Shown: in pieces, positions 37,338-45,900 of the stretch
Numbering within the stretch: the stretch's first letter is position 1
Layout of the letters: each line of letters begins with the position of its first letter
Assembly: GCA_019636175.1 (NCBI GenBank)
Contig: JAHBYC010000015.1
Span: 1-54,871, forward strand
Length of the DNA stretch: 54,871 nt
Direction: 5' to 3'
Origin: Caulobacter sp.
GTDB lineage: Bacteria; Pseudomonadota; Alphaproteobacteria; Caulobacterales; Caulobacteraceae
Program-made: the position numbers and the translations under genes
Notes under the pieces: generated by a model
The model's database searches: none
What the model was told of the DNA's origin: nothing
What the model saw: the letters and a program-made list of their open reading frames with translations, nothing else

Positions 37338-38123
37338 TCAGGCCGCCGCCGCCAGCCCGACCTCCTCGGCGACAAGGGCGCGGTAGGCCCGCCAGCTGGC
37401 CAGGCCCAGCCAGGGGAAGACGACGATCATGGCCAGGAAGCCGGTGGCGGCGGTCAGCAGCATCAGGACGACTATGATCGCGGCCCAAAGCAGCATGGGC
37501 CCCGGGTTGGCCGCCACGGCGCGGAAGCTGGTGGCCGTGGCCGCGAAGACATTGGCCTGCCGGTCGAGCAGCATCGGCGCGGTGACCACCACCAGGGTGA
37601 AGGTGAAGAAGGCGATGGCCCCGCCGACAATCGTGCCGGTGATCAGCATGTTGTGGCCCTCGCCGGTCTCCAGGGCGAAACGGGTGAACTCGGCGATGGT
37701 GCGATGGCTCTGATAGGTCGACAGGCCATAGACCACCTGGGCGAACCGCCCCCACAGGAGGTAGATCAGCAGCAGAGCAAGACCTAGGTAGGCGGTGTCC
37801 TGCCGAAAGGCGGACGGCAGCAACAGCATCTCGCCCAGCCGGGGCTTTTCGCCCCGTTCCAGCCGCCGTCCGGCCTCATAGAGACCCATGGCCAGCATCG
37901 GCGCGACGAAGACAAAGCCTAGCGTCAGGGTCAGGGCCCAGAAGGCCATGTTCGAACTGTAGAGGGCGTAGCAGATGCCGATGCTGACCGCCGCCATGCC
38001 CAGGCCGTAGATCAGGCAGGGAACCAGCGCCCGGCCCATGTCGCCCAGGGCGCCGGCCAACCAGCCGAAGGGTGCGCCAAAGCCGATCAGCCTGACCGGC
38101 GGCAAGCCGAGCGTTGAGGTCAT
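37338..38123 (-). CDS. DUF2189 family membrane protein
   Basis: 261 residues with about six membrane helices (LVPCLIYGLGMAAVSIGICY, FWALTLTLGFVFVAPMLAMG, YLGLALLLIYLLWG and others). The motif VAPMLAMGLYEAGRRLERGE, seen in DUF2189 proteins, is present. Function unknown; the family often sits near cytochrome or integral membrane genes, but no such genes are next to it here. ATG 38123 was chosen because GGGAGGACGTC precedes it; an ATG 24 bases upstream lacks this. Confidence 0.82.
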   Translation of the reverse strand: MTSTLGLPPVRLIGFGAPFGWLAGALGDMGRALVPCLIYGLGMAAVSIGICYALYSSNMAFWALTLTLGFVFVAPMLAMGLYEAGRRLERGEKPRLGEMLLLPSAFRQDTAYLGLALLLIYLLWGRFAQVVYGLSTYQSHRTIAEFTRFALETGEGHNMLITGTIVGGAIAFFTFTLVVVTAPMLLDRQANVFAATATSFRAVAANPGPMLLWAAIIVVLMLLTAATGFLAMIVVFPWLGLASWRAYRALVAEEVGLAAAA

Positions 38124-38281
38124 GACGTCCTCCCGTCCCTTCTTCATGGGGCCCTGAAGACGGATGCTAGCGCCCGACCCTCGCGGCTGACAAGTCGCTC
38201 CGCCCAGGCCTCAAAGGCCGGATGACCGGGCCGGCCGGCTCGTGTATGCGATGGAAAAACAGCGAGAGGGGAGGGCGGCTG

Positions 38282-39415
38282 ATGGCCCAGGCGAAAGTTG
38301 ACGGTTTCGCGCAGGAGCGTTTCGGCGCGGTGCGGGACGAGTTCCAGCGCAATCTCGACAGCGGCGCCGATGTCGGCGCGTCATTCTGCGCGACCCTTGA
38401 GGGCGAGACGGTCGTCGACCTGTGGGGCGGCTATGCCGACGCCGCCGCGACCCGCCCCTGGGTCAAGGACACCATCGTCAACGTCTATTCGACCACCAAA
38501 ACCATGACGGCCCTGACGGCCCTGCTGCTGGCTGACCGTGGCGAACTGGACTTCGACGCCCCGGTGGCCCGCTACTGGCCGGAGTTCGCCGCCAACGGCA
38601 AGGAGGCGGTCAAGGTCAGCCACCTGATGAGTCATTCCGCCGGCCTGCCGGGCTGGAAGGCCCCGCTTCAGAAGGAAGACCTCTACGATTGGGACAAGGT
38701 GACCCGGCTGCTCGCCGAACAGTCGCTGTTCTGGCAGCCGGGCGAGGCGGTCGGGTACCATGCGGTCACCCAGGGCTATCTGGTCGGCGAGGTTGTCCGG
38801 CGCATCACCGGCAAGAGTCTCGGGACCGTGTTTCGCGAGGAAATCGCCGGGCCGCTCGGGGCCGATTTCCACATTGGTCTGCCGGCCTCGGAGGATGATC
38901 GGGTCGCTGAACTGATCCCGCCGCCGCCCGGCGCGACGATCGGCGATGGCGAGAAGGACGAGATCAGCGCCAGCCTGACCAATCCGCCGATCGATGTCTC
39001 CGAGACCCGCACCCGCGCCTGGCGCGGCGCGGAAATTCCCGCCGCCGGCGGTACCGGCAACGCCCGTTCGGTGGCCCAGGTGCAGTCCATTCTGGCCAAT
39101 GGCGGCGTCGCCCAGGGCAAGCGCTTCCTCTCCGAGGCGGGCTGTCGCAAGGCGCTGGAGCTGCAAATCGAGGGGCCCGACCTCGTGCTGGGCGTGCCCG
39201 CAAGATTCGGCATGGGCTTTGGCCTGTCCGGCGGCGCGGTGCCCACGCCCAACCCCAACACCATCTACTGGGGCGGCTACGGCGGATCCCTGGTGATCAT
39301 CGACATGGATGCCCGCACGGTGTTCGCCTACGCCATGAACAGGATGGCGGGAACGACAACCGGCGACATGCGGGCCTTCAGCCTGGCCATGGCCATGTGG
39401 CAGGGGCTGGCCTGA
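38282..39415 (+). CDS. Serine hydrolase of the beta-lactamase family (class C-like esterase)
   Basis: 377 residues. Beta-lactamase/transpeptidase fold with the SxxK nucleophile motif S70-T-T-K73 (in VYSTTKTMTAL), a Tyr motif YHAVTQGYLVGEV and the final strand WGGYGGSLVIID. Such proteins (EstB-like, family VIII) mainly hydrolyse esters. There is no signal peptide, so it is probably cytoplasmic and not a resistance enzyme. The ATG at 38282 was chosen because GGAGGGCGG lies just upstream. Confidence 0.88.
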   Translation: MAQAKVDGFAQERFGAVRDEFQRNLDSGADVGASFCATLEGETVVDLWGGYADAAATRPWVKDTIVNVYSTTKTMTALTALLLADRGELDFDAPVARYWPEFAANGKEAVKVSHLMSHSAGLPGWKAPLQKEDLYDWDKVTRLLAEQSLFWQPGEAVGYHAVTQGYLVGEVVRRITGKSLGTVFREEIAGPLGADFHIGLPASEDDRVAELIPPPPGATIGDGEKDEISASLTNPPIDVSETRTRAWRGAEIPAAGGTGNARSVAQVQSILANGGVAQGKRFLSEAGCRKALELQIEGPDLVLGVPARFGMGFGLSGGAVPTPNPNTIYWGGYGGSLVIIDMDARTVFAYAMNRMAGTTTGDMRAFSLAMAMWQGLA

Positions 39416-39574
39416 GCGTCGCCCTCTCGACCGATTGCGAAGATTTCCCTATGCTGCGCCGCAACAAGATTGTTCGCCAGGTCGGTCGTTGCGCCGGATG
39501 GCGGCAGTCGAAATCCCATCCTGTCGTCCGCCTTCCCCTCCTTGCGGGCGCGACGACGTCCATGAGTTTTGTCG

Positions 39575-39856
39575 ATGACTGAAGAGCCTCGCGCCAGGCC
39601 GATCCTGCGGCTCAAGATTCCGCCTGCCCCCAGGCCCGTCGCCCCGCAACCTCCGGCGCGGGAGCCTGCCGTCGCGCCAGCGCCCAAGGTGATCTGGCGG
39701 TGCAAACCCTGCGGGGCGGAAGTGGTGCTGCCCGACACGGCCGAGGAAGGCGACATCGTTCGTTGCCGCAATTGCAACGCCAACCTTGGCAAGGCGGTCC
39801 ACTTCCTCAGTGACCCTCCGGAGACCAGCCGCCTGCGCGCCCGCAGGGGAAGCTGA
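39575..39856 (+). CDS. Small zinc-ribbon protein
   Basis: 93 residues. A Pro-rich N-terminal half (PILRLKIPPAPRPVAPQPPA) precedes a zinc ribbon with two CxxC-type knuckles, WRCKPCGAEVVL and VRCRNCNANLG. No enzyme domain is attached. Probably binds one zinc; partners unknown. It lies alone between a hydrolase gene and a convergent membrane protein gene. Confidence 0.72.
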   Translation: MTEEPRARPILRLKIPPAPRPVAPQPPAREPAVAPAPKVIWRCKPCGAEVVLPDTAEEGDIVRCRNCNANLGKAVHFLSDPPETSRLRARRGS

Positions 39857-39868
39857 AGGTCCGGTTCC

Positions 39869-40207
39869 CTACAGGATCCAGCGTATCGCCAGCAGCAAAA
39901 CCCCAAGCCCGATCAGCGGGCCGAAAACCCGCAGGGTGTGCCGTGTGCAGCGCTCGGGAAAGAAGGTGTCCGAGACCAGCGGCCTCTCGCCGCTGTAGCG
40001 GGCGACGACGGCTGTCAGCGGGCACTTCATGCCGCTGCCGGCAAACACCACGACCTCAATGCCGACCAGAGCCAGCGCAACCCATAGCCAGGGCCCCGTC
40101 GCGCCGGTGAGGCCCGCGAAAAGCACCAGCAAGACCGCCGTGGCCATGATCACATAGATGGCGGTGTGCAGCGCACGAACCAGCATCAGGCGTTGAGGGT
40201 CGGTCAT
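39869..40207 (-). CDS. Small membrane protein (DUF2784-like)
   Basis: 112 residues with three membrane helices (LHTAIYVIMATAVLLVLFAG, WLWVALALVGIEVVVFAGSG, VFGPLIGLGVLLLAIRWIL). Between helices two and three lies GMKCPLTAVVARYSGE, which resembles the CPLT motif of DUF2784 proteins. ATG 40207 was chosen (AAGGAAG upstream); the open frame extends further without a better site. Function unknown. Confidence 0.68.
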   Translation of the reverse strand: MTDPQRLMLVRALHTAIYVIMATAVLLVLFAGLTGATGPWLWVALALVGIEVVVFAGSGMKCPLTAVVARYSGERPLVSDTFFPERCTRHTLRVFGPLIGLGVLLLAIRWIL

Positions 40208-40323
40208 CTGGCTTCCTTCTCGGACCCAGAATGCGATGGCCGACATCGTCTTGCCAACGACCGGCCTGTCCTCTTGCCTCGCCCCGCCATCGCCAGTCAC
40301 ATTGCGTCAGGGAGGATTGAGGC

Positions 40324-41097
40324 ATGGCAGACCTTGAGGGACGTATCGCCCTGGTGACCGGGGCTTCACGCGGCATAGGCGAGGCCTGCGCCAGAGCGTT
40401 GGCGGCGCAGGGCGCAAGGGTGATCTGCACTGACCTCCAGGCGCCAGGCGACCTGGCCGAGGAGATCGGCGGGCTGGCGATGGCGCAGGACGTGACACAG
40501 GAGGCGGACTGGGCGGCGGTCATGGACCTGGCCAGCCGCGAGGCCGGAGGGCTGGACATCCTGGTCAACAACGCCGGACTGTTCCTGATGAAGCCGGTCA
40601 CCGAGACGACGCTGGAAGACTGGCGGCGGCTGCATGCCGTCAACGTCGAAGGGGTTTTCCTTGGCTGCAAGGCGGCCATCCCGCTGCTGTCGGCGCGGGC
40701 GGCCCGCTGGGCCGGCGGGGCGTCCATCATCAACCTCTCATCGATCGCCGGCCTCGTCGGCTCGGCCGGCGCGGTCTGCTACAACGCCTCCAAGGGCGCG
40801 GTGCGGCTGATGACCAAGGGTCTGGCCATGGAGTTGGCTCCGGCCAAGGTGCGGGTCAATTCCGTGCACCCGGGGGTGATCCAGACCAGCATGGGCGACG
40901 AGGTCGTGGCCGGATTTTCCGCCGCCGCCGGCATCGGCGACAACGAGGCGCGCACGCTGCTGGCCCAGCGCCATCCCCTTGGGCACATGGGTCAGGTCAG
41001 CGACATCGCCAATGCGGTCGTCTATCTCGCCTCGGACAAGGCCGGCTTCATGACCGGCTCTGAAATGGTCGTCGATGGAGGCTTCACCGCCTCCTGA
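40324..41097 (+). CDS. Short-chain dehydrogenase/reductase (SDR)
   Basis: 257 residues, classical SDR. Cofactor motif TGASRGIG near residues 12-19, NNAG in ILVNNAGLF, a Ser in NLSSIAG and the catalytic Y153 and K157 in YNASK. It reduces or oxidises an alcohol/ketone with NAD(P). Acidic D at the end of the second strand (VICTDLQ) suggests NAD over NADP. Substrate unknown. GGAGG precedes the ATG. Divergent from the small membrane protein gene. Confidence 0.92.
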   Translation: MADLEGRIALVTGASRGIGEACARALAAQGARVICTDLQAPGDLAEEIGGLAMAQDVTQEADWAAVMDLASREAGGLDILVNNAGLFLMKPVTETTLEDWRRLHAVNVEGVFLGCKAAIPLLSARAARWAGGASIINLSSIAGLVGSAGAVCYNASKGAVRLMTKGLAMELAPAKVRVNSVHPGVIQTSMGDEVVAGFSAAAGIGDNEARTLLAQRHPLGHMGQVSDIANAVVYLASDKAGFMTGSEMVVDGGFTAS

Positions 41098-41114
41098 CCC
41101 GCCGACCGGCGTGG

Positions 41115-43325
41115 CTATCCCGCGGCCTGCACAATGGCGTCGTCGTTGGCTGCCGCCTCCCGCGCCGCGAAGGCCTCGTTCACGGCCGCCATCAGGGTCG
41201 CCGCGGTGATCGGCTTTGGCAGGTGAACATCGGCGCCGGCCAGGCGGCTGGCCTCCAGATGTTCGGGCAGGGCGTTGGCCGTCATCATGACGATCGGCGC
41301 GTCATGTCCTGGCGCCCCCGAAGCCCGGATCCGCCGGACCGCCGTCAACCCGTCCATGACCGGCATCTGCATATCCATCAGAACCAGGTCGAACCGGGTG
41401 CGAAGGGCGGCGTCAACGGCCTGTTGCCCGTCGACGACCGAGACCACCTCCGCCAGATCGGCCAGCATCAGTTCGGCGACCTTGCGATTTGTCGGGTGAT
41501 CATCGGCTACCAGGACCCGGAGGGACCGCTGTGGCAAGTCGTTGGCCGGAACAGCGGCGGTCGGCACGTCAGCCGCCTTGTTGACCGCTACGAGCGGAAG
41601 GTCGACCCAGAAGGTGGACCCCACGCCCGGCTGACTTTCACAATCTATGGCGCCACCCATCAGCGCGGCCAGATCGCTGCAGATGGCCAGCCCCAGCCCG
41701 GTGCCGCCAAAGCGCCGGGTGATCGAGTCATCGGCCTGCTGGAACCGGCCGAAGACCCTGGCCTTGGCCTCCGGCTCAAAGCCGGTTCCTGTGTCCTTGA
41801 CGGACAGTCGAACGCGACCGTCCGCTGTGGGATGGATAGCGACCGCGATACTGCCGGCAGCGGTGAACTTCAGCGCGTTGCTGAGGAAGTTGGTCAGGAT
41901 CTGACGCACCCTCAGGGCGTCGCCCCGGCGCCATCCGGCGATCTCGGGGGCAATATCCAGCTCCAGGGACACGCCGGTTTCCACGCCGCGCTGCGAAAAC
42001 AGCTCCACGGTCGACCGGGCCATGGCGGCCAGGTCAAACGGCTCATTCTCGATCTTCACCGCACCGGCCTCGATCTGGGCCATGTCCAGAAGGTCCGACA
42101 GCAATCCGGTCAGGGTCGCGCCCGAGGTCCGGATCAGGTCCAGCAGCTCCCTTTCCTCTTCGCCAAGATCGCGACGCGCCAGCAAGTCGGCGGCGGCTAC
42201 GATGCCATTCAAAGGCGTCCGCAACTCGTGGCTCATGTTGGCGAGGAAGGCCGACTTGGCGCGGTTGGCTTCCTCGGCGGTCTTCAAGGCCGCGGTAAGG
42301 GCGATCTGGGCCTCATGCCGCTCGGTGACATCCTCGCCGACGGTGACGATGAAGGCTGGGCCATTGTCGTCATGGGTGACGACCTTGCGGGTGGTCCAGT
42401 ACCGCGGGCCGCGATCGCGGGTGGTCACCGGGGCGTCGTGCTCGACCAGCATCTTGCCGCTTTCGATGGCCAGACGGTCTTCGGCCCAGGATCTCTCGGC
42501 TTCATCGGGGGGAAACAGGTCGTCGACCGTCTTGCCGATGGCGTTCTCGGCCTTCAGTCCGGTCGCCGCCTCGGCCGCCGGGTTGATCAGGGCGAAGCGC
42601 CCGTCGCGGGCATTCTTGACGACGAGGACAGCGGGCAGCATCTGGATGATGGTGCTCTGGAAGTTCTCCTGACGCCGGGCCTCTTCGCGTGCATCGGCCA
42701 GCTTTTCAGCCGCCGCCTTGGCCTCGGCGACCGCAAGCCGCAGGGTTTGTTCTTTCAGGACAAGCGCTTCTTCCGCCGCCTTTCGCTCGATGGTGATCGC
42801 GACCAGCTGCGCGGCATTCGTCATGGAGTCCATGTCGCGGATGCTCGGCGCGCGGACTTCACGACGATACATGGCCAGGGTGCCAAGCACCCGTCCATCG
42901 GATCCCCGCACAGGCTCTGACCAGCAGGAGGCCAGTCCGGCTGCTCCTGCCAGGTCCTTGAATTCGACCCACAGCGGACTGGTCTGGATATCTTCGGCAA
43001 TCACTGTCTGGTTGAGGAAGGCCGCCGTGCCACAGGAGCCGACATTGGGACCGATGGTGACGCCGTCGATCGCCTGGTTGTAGTCGTCAGGCAGGCTGGG
43101 TCCGGCTGCGAAGCGCAGGTGCTGACCCGCCTCGTCCAGCAAAAGGATGCTGGCCAGAACGCCCGGGTGCAGAATCTCCAGGCACCGGACGAGCCCTCCG
43201 AGAATAATCGGCAAGGGCGCGTTGCCGGCCATCAACTGCAGGGCGTTGGTAAACGCCGCCTGGCCTTCCGCGATGCTGACGCCATGCGGCGATTGATGTT
43301 TTCTGTCGTCCTTGACCGCGGACAT
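41115..43325 (-). CDS. Hybrid sensor histidine kinase (GAF-PAS-HisKA-HATPase-REC)
   Basis: 736 residues, no membrane segments, so a cytoplasmic sensor. GAF domain at about 20-180 (LLDEAGQHLRFAAGPSLP, GSCGTAAFLN), a coiled coil at about 185-230, PAS at about 230-345, HisKA with H366 in NMSHELRTPLNG. HATPase follows with GLGLAICSDLAALMGG near 560-575, and a receiver domain at about 605-720 with D651 in LMDMQMPVMDG. Autophosphorylation on H366 and transfer to D651 are expected. There is no Hpt domain or output regulator nearby. Signal unknown; GAF and PAS may bind small molecules or redox cues. Confidence 0.92.
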   Translation of the reverse strand: MSAVKDDRKHQSPHGVSIAEGQAAFTNALQLMAGNAPLPIILGGLVRCLEILHPGVLASILLLDEAGQHLRFAAGPSLPDDYNQAIDGVTIGPNVGSCGTAAFLNQTVIAEDIQTSPLWVEFKDLAGAAGLASCWSEPVRGSDGRVLGTLAMYRREVRAPSIRDMDSMTNAAQLVAITIERKAAEEALVLKEQTLRLAVAEAKAAAEKLADAREEARRQENFQSTIIQMLPAVLVVKNARDGRFALINPAAEAATGLKAENAIGKTVDDLFPPDEAERSWAEDRLAIESGKMLVEHDAPVTTRDRGPRYWTTRKVVTHDDNGPAFIVTVGEDVTERHEAQIALTAALKTAEEANRAKSAFLANMSHELRTPLNGIVAAADLLARRDLGEEERELLDLIRTSGATLTGLLSDLLDMAQIEAGAVKIENEPFDLAAMARSTVELFSQRGVETGVSLELDIAPEIAGWRRGDALRVRQILTNFLSNALKFTAAGSIAVAIHPTADGRVRLSVKDTGTGFEPEAKARVFGRFQQADDSITRRFGGTGLGLAICSDLAALMGGAIDCESQPGVGSTFWVDLPLVAVNKAADVPTAAVPANDLPQRSLRVLVADDHPTNRKVAELMLADLAEVVSVVDGQQAVDAALRTRFDLVLMDMQMPVMDGLTAVRRIRASGAPGHDAPIVMMTANALPEHLEASRLAGADVHLPKPITAATLMAAVNEAFAAREAAANDDAIVQAAG

Positions 43326-43467
43326 GGCTGGTCTCCCGCCCTCTGGAAGAAATCCAGACCCGGCAACCGACTATCCGGCATCGCGGGTTACGGCTCGGTG
43401 AATGGCGTTCTGCCAAAGGACGGATTCGGCGCGCGGGCAGGGGTAGGTCTCCAGCCGACCGACGAGT

Positions 43468-43842
43468 TTACCCCGGCCGGGCGATCAGGGCCGCGACCTG
43501 GAGTTCCAGCCGCTTCACCTCGCGGACGATGCTGTTCTTCTGCATCTCCATGAAGAACCACAGCTTGATCATCACCACGCCGATCATGGCCAGAAGCGCG
43601 CCGCCGCCCCACAGCAGCAACAGGCGCAGGTCCGGCGCGGCGATGGCCCGCCAGGCGCACCAGAGGAACAGGCCGAACAGGCCGAAGCCGCCCAGCCATC
43701 CGATCACGCCATAAAGGCGGTTCTGGCCCTGGAAGGCATGCAACGCCTGCAGGATCAGCGGCTCCTCGCGGCTGAGGGCGTCGAGCGCCCGGACATCCTC
43801 GGGGGACAGGGCGTGGCGGATGGCGTCATCGAGTTGGGACAT
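43468..43842 (-). CDS. Membrane protein partner of the ECF sigma factor (DUF6768-like)
   Basis: 124 residues. A soluble N-terminal helical part (MSQLDDAIRHALSPEDVRAL) is followed by two membrane helices (about 45-63 and 70-95) and a basic C-terminal helix (KNSIVREVKRLELQVAALI). The gene starts 2 bases after the stop of an ECF sigma factor gene, the usual place for an anti-sigma factor. No zinc-binding HxxxCxxC motif is present, so it would be of a different type. The similarity to DUF6768 is a recollection. Confidence 0.65.
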   Translation of the reverse strand: MSQLDDAIRHALSPEDVRALDALSREEPLILQALHAFQGQNRLYGVIGWLGGFGLFGLFLWCAWRAIAAPDLRLLLLWGGGALLAMIGVVMIKLWFFMEMQKNSIVREVKRLELQVAALIARPG

Positions 43843-43844
43843 CT

Positions 43845-44396
43845 TCAGGGTCCTTCCATGAAAAGCTTGAGGGTCTGGCGGGCGGCATGGAGCCGCGACT
43901 TGACGGTGCCGACCGGCAGATCGTGCGCCTGGGCGATGGCCTCGACGGGCAGGTCCTCGCCATAGAACAGACTGACCATGAGCCGTTGGTCGGCGGGCAG
44001 GCGCGCGATGGCGGCGCCGAGATCCAGTCGCTGGTCCGCGGCGCCGGGCCGGCCGGGAGCGGCGGCCTGGACCTCCGCCTCCGCTGTCAGTCCGCCCGTC
44101 AGGCGGCGATCACGCTGGCGACGACGGATCAGGTCGAAGCAGCGACGGGAGGTTATCGCCAGGGCCCAGGCGGGAAACCGGGCGGGGTCGTCCAGACCTC
44201 GAAGGTTCCGGGCGATGGCCAGCCAGGCGTCCTGCACCGCGTCCTCCGCGCCATCGGGTCGGGCCAGAAGCCGTGCGGCGTGGCGCCGGAGACGCGGCGT
44301 CCAGCGGATCGCCAGACGGCTGAAAGCCAGGGCGGAACCGGCCTTCGCCAGCACCACCAGGTATTCGTCCAGCACCTGTTCCGGATCGCGATCCAT
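43845..44396 (-). CDS. ECF RNA polymerase sigma factor
   Basis: 183 residues, sigma-70 regions 2 and 4 only. Region 2: GAEDAVQDAWLAIARNLRGL and AWALAITSRRCFDLIRRRQR. Region 4: AIARLPADQRLMVSLFYGED, VEAIAQAHDLPVGTVKSRLH. The helix-turn-helix in region 4 contacts the -35 element. It is coupled to a membrane protein gene that may hold it inactive. The signal and its own promoter were not identified. Confidence 0.88.
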   Translation of the reverse strand: MDRDPEQVLDEYLVVLAKAGSALAFSRLAIRWTPRLRRHAARLLARPDGAEDAVQDAWLAIARNLRGLDDPARFPAWALAITSRRCFDLIRRRQRDRRLTGGLTAEAEVQAAAPGRPGAADQRLDLGAAIARLPADQRLMVSLFYGEDLPVEAIAQAHDLPVGTVKSRLHAARQTLKLFMEGP

Positions 44397-44476
44397 CCGC
44401 CCCGCCTTGGTTACAGACTATAGTCGCTGCAGGCGGCGGCGGGGTTCGAAACGGCGCCGGACAATCGTCGTCCGGG

Positions 44477-44506
44477 TTGACGAATCGCATAAGTCATCAC
44501 TTATAT
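44477..44506 (+). promoter_or_regulatory. Promoter and operator of the ArsR-AHSA1-clpP operon
   Basis: -35 TTGACG (44477-44482) and, after 18 bases, TTATAT (44501-44506). The palindrome ATAAGT-CATC-ACTTAT (44489-44504) covers the spacer and most of the -10. Predicted transcription start is about 44512-44514, so the ATG at 44514 would be leaderless. Confidence 0.6.
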
Positions 44507-44513
44507 GTTCCGC

Positions 44514-44828
44514 ATGACCGCGACCGACCTTTTCCGCGCCCTGGCTGACCCGACACGCCGGGCGGTATTCGAGCGACTGACCGCCGCCGAGATGAGCGTG
44601 TCCGACCTGGCCGGGGCCTTTCCAGTCTCACAGCCGGCCATCTCCCAGCACCTGTCCGCCCTGCGCAAGGCGGGGCTGGTCGCCGAGCGGAAGGAAGGGC
44701 GGTTCTCCCTGTATCGCGCGGCGCCCGACGCGCTGGCCGGGCTGGAGGCCTGGGTCGCCCGCTACCGCGGCTTCTGGCCGGAGCGGATCGAGGATCTGAA
44801 GGCGGTGCTCAAGGACATGGACCAATGA
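44514..44828 (+). CDS. ArsR-family transcriptional repressor
   Basis: 104 residues. Winged helix of the ArsR type: DLFRALADPTRRAVFERLTA, MSVSDLAGAF, QPAISQHLSALRKAGLVAER, then the wing KEGRFSLYRA. There are no cysteine pairs like the metal sites of ArsR/SmtB, so it belongs to the metal-independent group usually encoded with AHSA1 proteins. The ATG at 44514 was chosen over 44505 because the latter lies in the -10 element. It overlaps the AHSA1 gene by 4 bases (ATGA). Confidence 0.88.
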   Translation: MTATDLFRALADPTRRAVFERLTAAEMSVSDLAGAFPVSQPAISQHLSALRKAGLVAERKEGRFSLYRAAPDALAGLEAWVARYRGFWPERIEDLKAVLKDMDQ

Positions 44829-45289
44829 TCGCCGATCAGGACATCGCCCTCGGTTTCGACCTCGACGCCTCGCCCGGTCAGGTCTGGCGGGCCCTGACCA
44901 CGCCGGAACTGCTGGCGCGCTGGCTCGGGCCCAACGATATCCGTGCTGTGCCAGGGGCCCGGTTCACGGTCCGGACCGGCCTGAAGGCCGGCGGGGCCGC
45001 CACAGCCAATGACAACCATCCGGTCGACTGCCGGGTGCTGGACGCCGAGCCGGGGCGGCGGTTGCGGCTGGCCTGGCGCGAGCAGGGCGCCGGCGGCGTG
45101 GTCGACAGCATCGTCACCTTCGCCATCGAGGCCGCCGAGGGCGGTGGGGCGCGACTGACCCTGACCCATGAGGGCTTCGTGACGCGCGCTGGCCTGCCCG
45201 CGCCGCTGGTCATGGATCCGCCCGGCCGCGGCGGCTGGAGAATGAGCGGCGCGGCACGGCGCCAGGGGAGGATGAAATGGGCGGCCTGA
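44825..45289 (+). CDS. SRPBCC/AHSA1-type protein
   Basis: 154 residues. The AHSA1-like pattern is visible: [38 protein letters not shown], then a beta-sheet to LTLTHEGF. Such small START-like proteins next to ArsR regulators are frequent; they bind hydrophobic ligands or help Hsp90-type chaperones, function mostly unknown. The last 20 residues ([18 protein letters not shown] region) look unlike the family, so a C-terminal change is possible. ClpP starts within it. Confidence 0.75.
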   Translation: MIADQDIALGFDLDASPGQVWRALTTPELLARWLGPNDIRAVPGARFTVRTGLKAGGAATANDNHPVDCRVLDAEPGRRLRLAWREQGAGGVVDSIVTFAIEAAEGGGARLTLTHEGFVTRAGLPAPLVMDPPGRGGWRMSGAARRQGRMKWAA

Positions 45290-45900
45290 TGTCCCTGGTG
45301 CCGATGGTCGTCGAGCAGACCAGCCGCGGCGAGCGCAGCTACGACATCTTCTCGCGGCTGCTGAAGGAGCGGATCATCTTCGTCAACGGTCCGGTCGAGG
45401 ACGGCATGGCGGCGCTGATCTGCGCCCAGTTGCTGTTCCTCGAGTCCGAGAACCCGAAGAAGGAGATCGGCCTCTACATCAATTCCCCGGGCGGCGTGGT
45501 GACGGCGGGCCTGGCGATCTACGACACCATGCAATACATCAAGGCCCCGGTAGCGACCCTTTGCATGGGCTTCGCCGCCTCGATGGGCTCGCTGCTGCTG
45601 ATGGCCGGCGAGCCCGGCAGCCGCGTCTGCATGCCCAACGCCCGCATCGTTCTCCACCAGCCGTCCGGCGGCTATCAGGGCCAGGCCAGCGACATGGCCC
45701 GGCATGCCGAGGACATCATCAAGACCCGCCAGCGCATCTACGAACTCTACGCCCGCCACTGCGGCCGGACGATGGAGGAAGTGGCCGAAACCCTCGACCG
45801 CGACAACTTCATGGACGCGGAGGAGGCCCGGGCCTGGGGCCTCGTGGACCATGTCTGGGCCAGCCGCGAGGACGGTGAGCCAGGCGAGGCGGTCAGCTGA
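45277..45900 (+). CDS. clpP: ClpP-family serine protease
   Basis: 207 residues. The full catalytic triad is present: S102 in GFAASMGS, H127 in IVLHQPSGG and D176 in LDRDNFMD. The start [20 protein letters not shown] is typical of ClpP; SD GGGGAGG precedes ATG 45277 by 5 bases (ATG 45289 is an alternative). ClpP forms a tetradecameric chamber with a ClpX or ClpA ATPase. No clpX or lon gene is adjacent, unlike the housekeeping locus, so this is probably an accessory copy. It sits in an ArsR-AHSA1 operon and overlaps a convergent gene by 8 bases. Confidence 0.88.
   Translation: MGGLMSLVPMVVEQTSRGERSYDIFSRLLKERIIFVNGPVEDGMAALICAQLLFLESENPKKEIGLYINSPGGVVTAGLAIYDTMQYIKAPVATLCMGFAASMGSLLLMAGEPGSRVCMPNARIVLHQPSGGYQGQASDMARHAEDIIKTRQRIYELYARHCGRTMEEVAETLDRDNFMDAEEARAWGLVDHVWASREDGEPGEAVS

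Noticed and set aside
39451-39582. A 43-codon frame before the zinc-ribbon gene
   Set aside because: Overlaps the zinc-ribbon start, but has no ribosome site and a composition like its non-coding surroundings.
41223-42920. A 565-codon open frame on the plus strand
   Set aside because: Antisense to the hybrid histidine kinase, which shows intact H, N, G and D motifs.
44825-45289. A frameshift at the end of the AHSA1 gene
   Set aside because: The unusual C-terminus could suggest one, but no other frame gives a family-like ending and the stop fits the clpP start.
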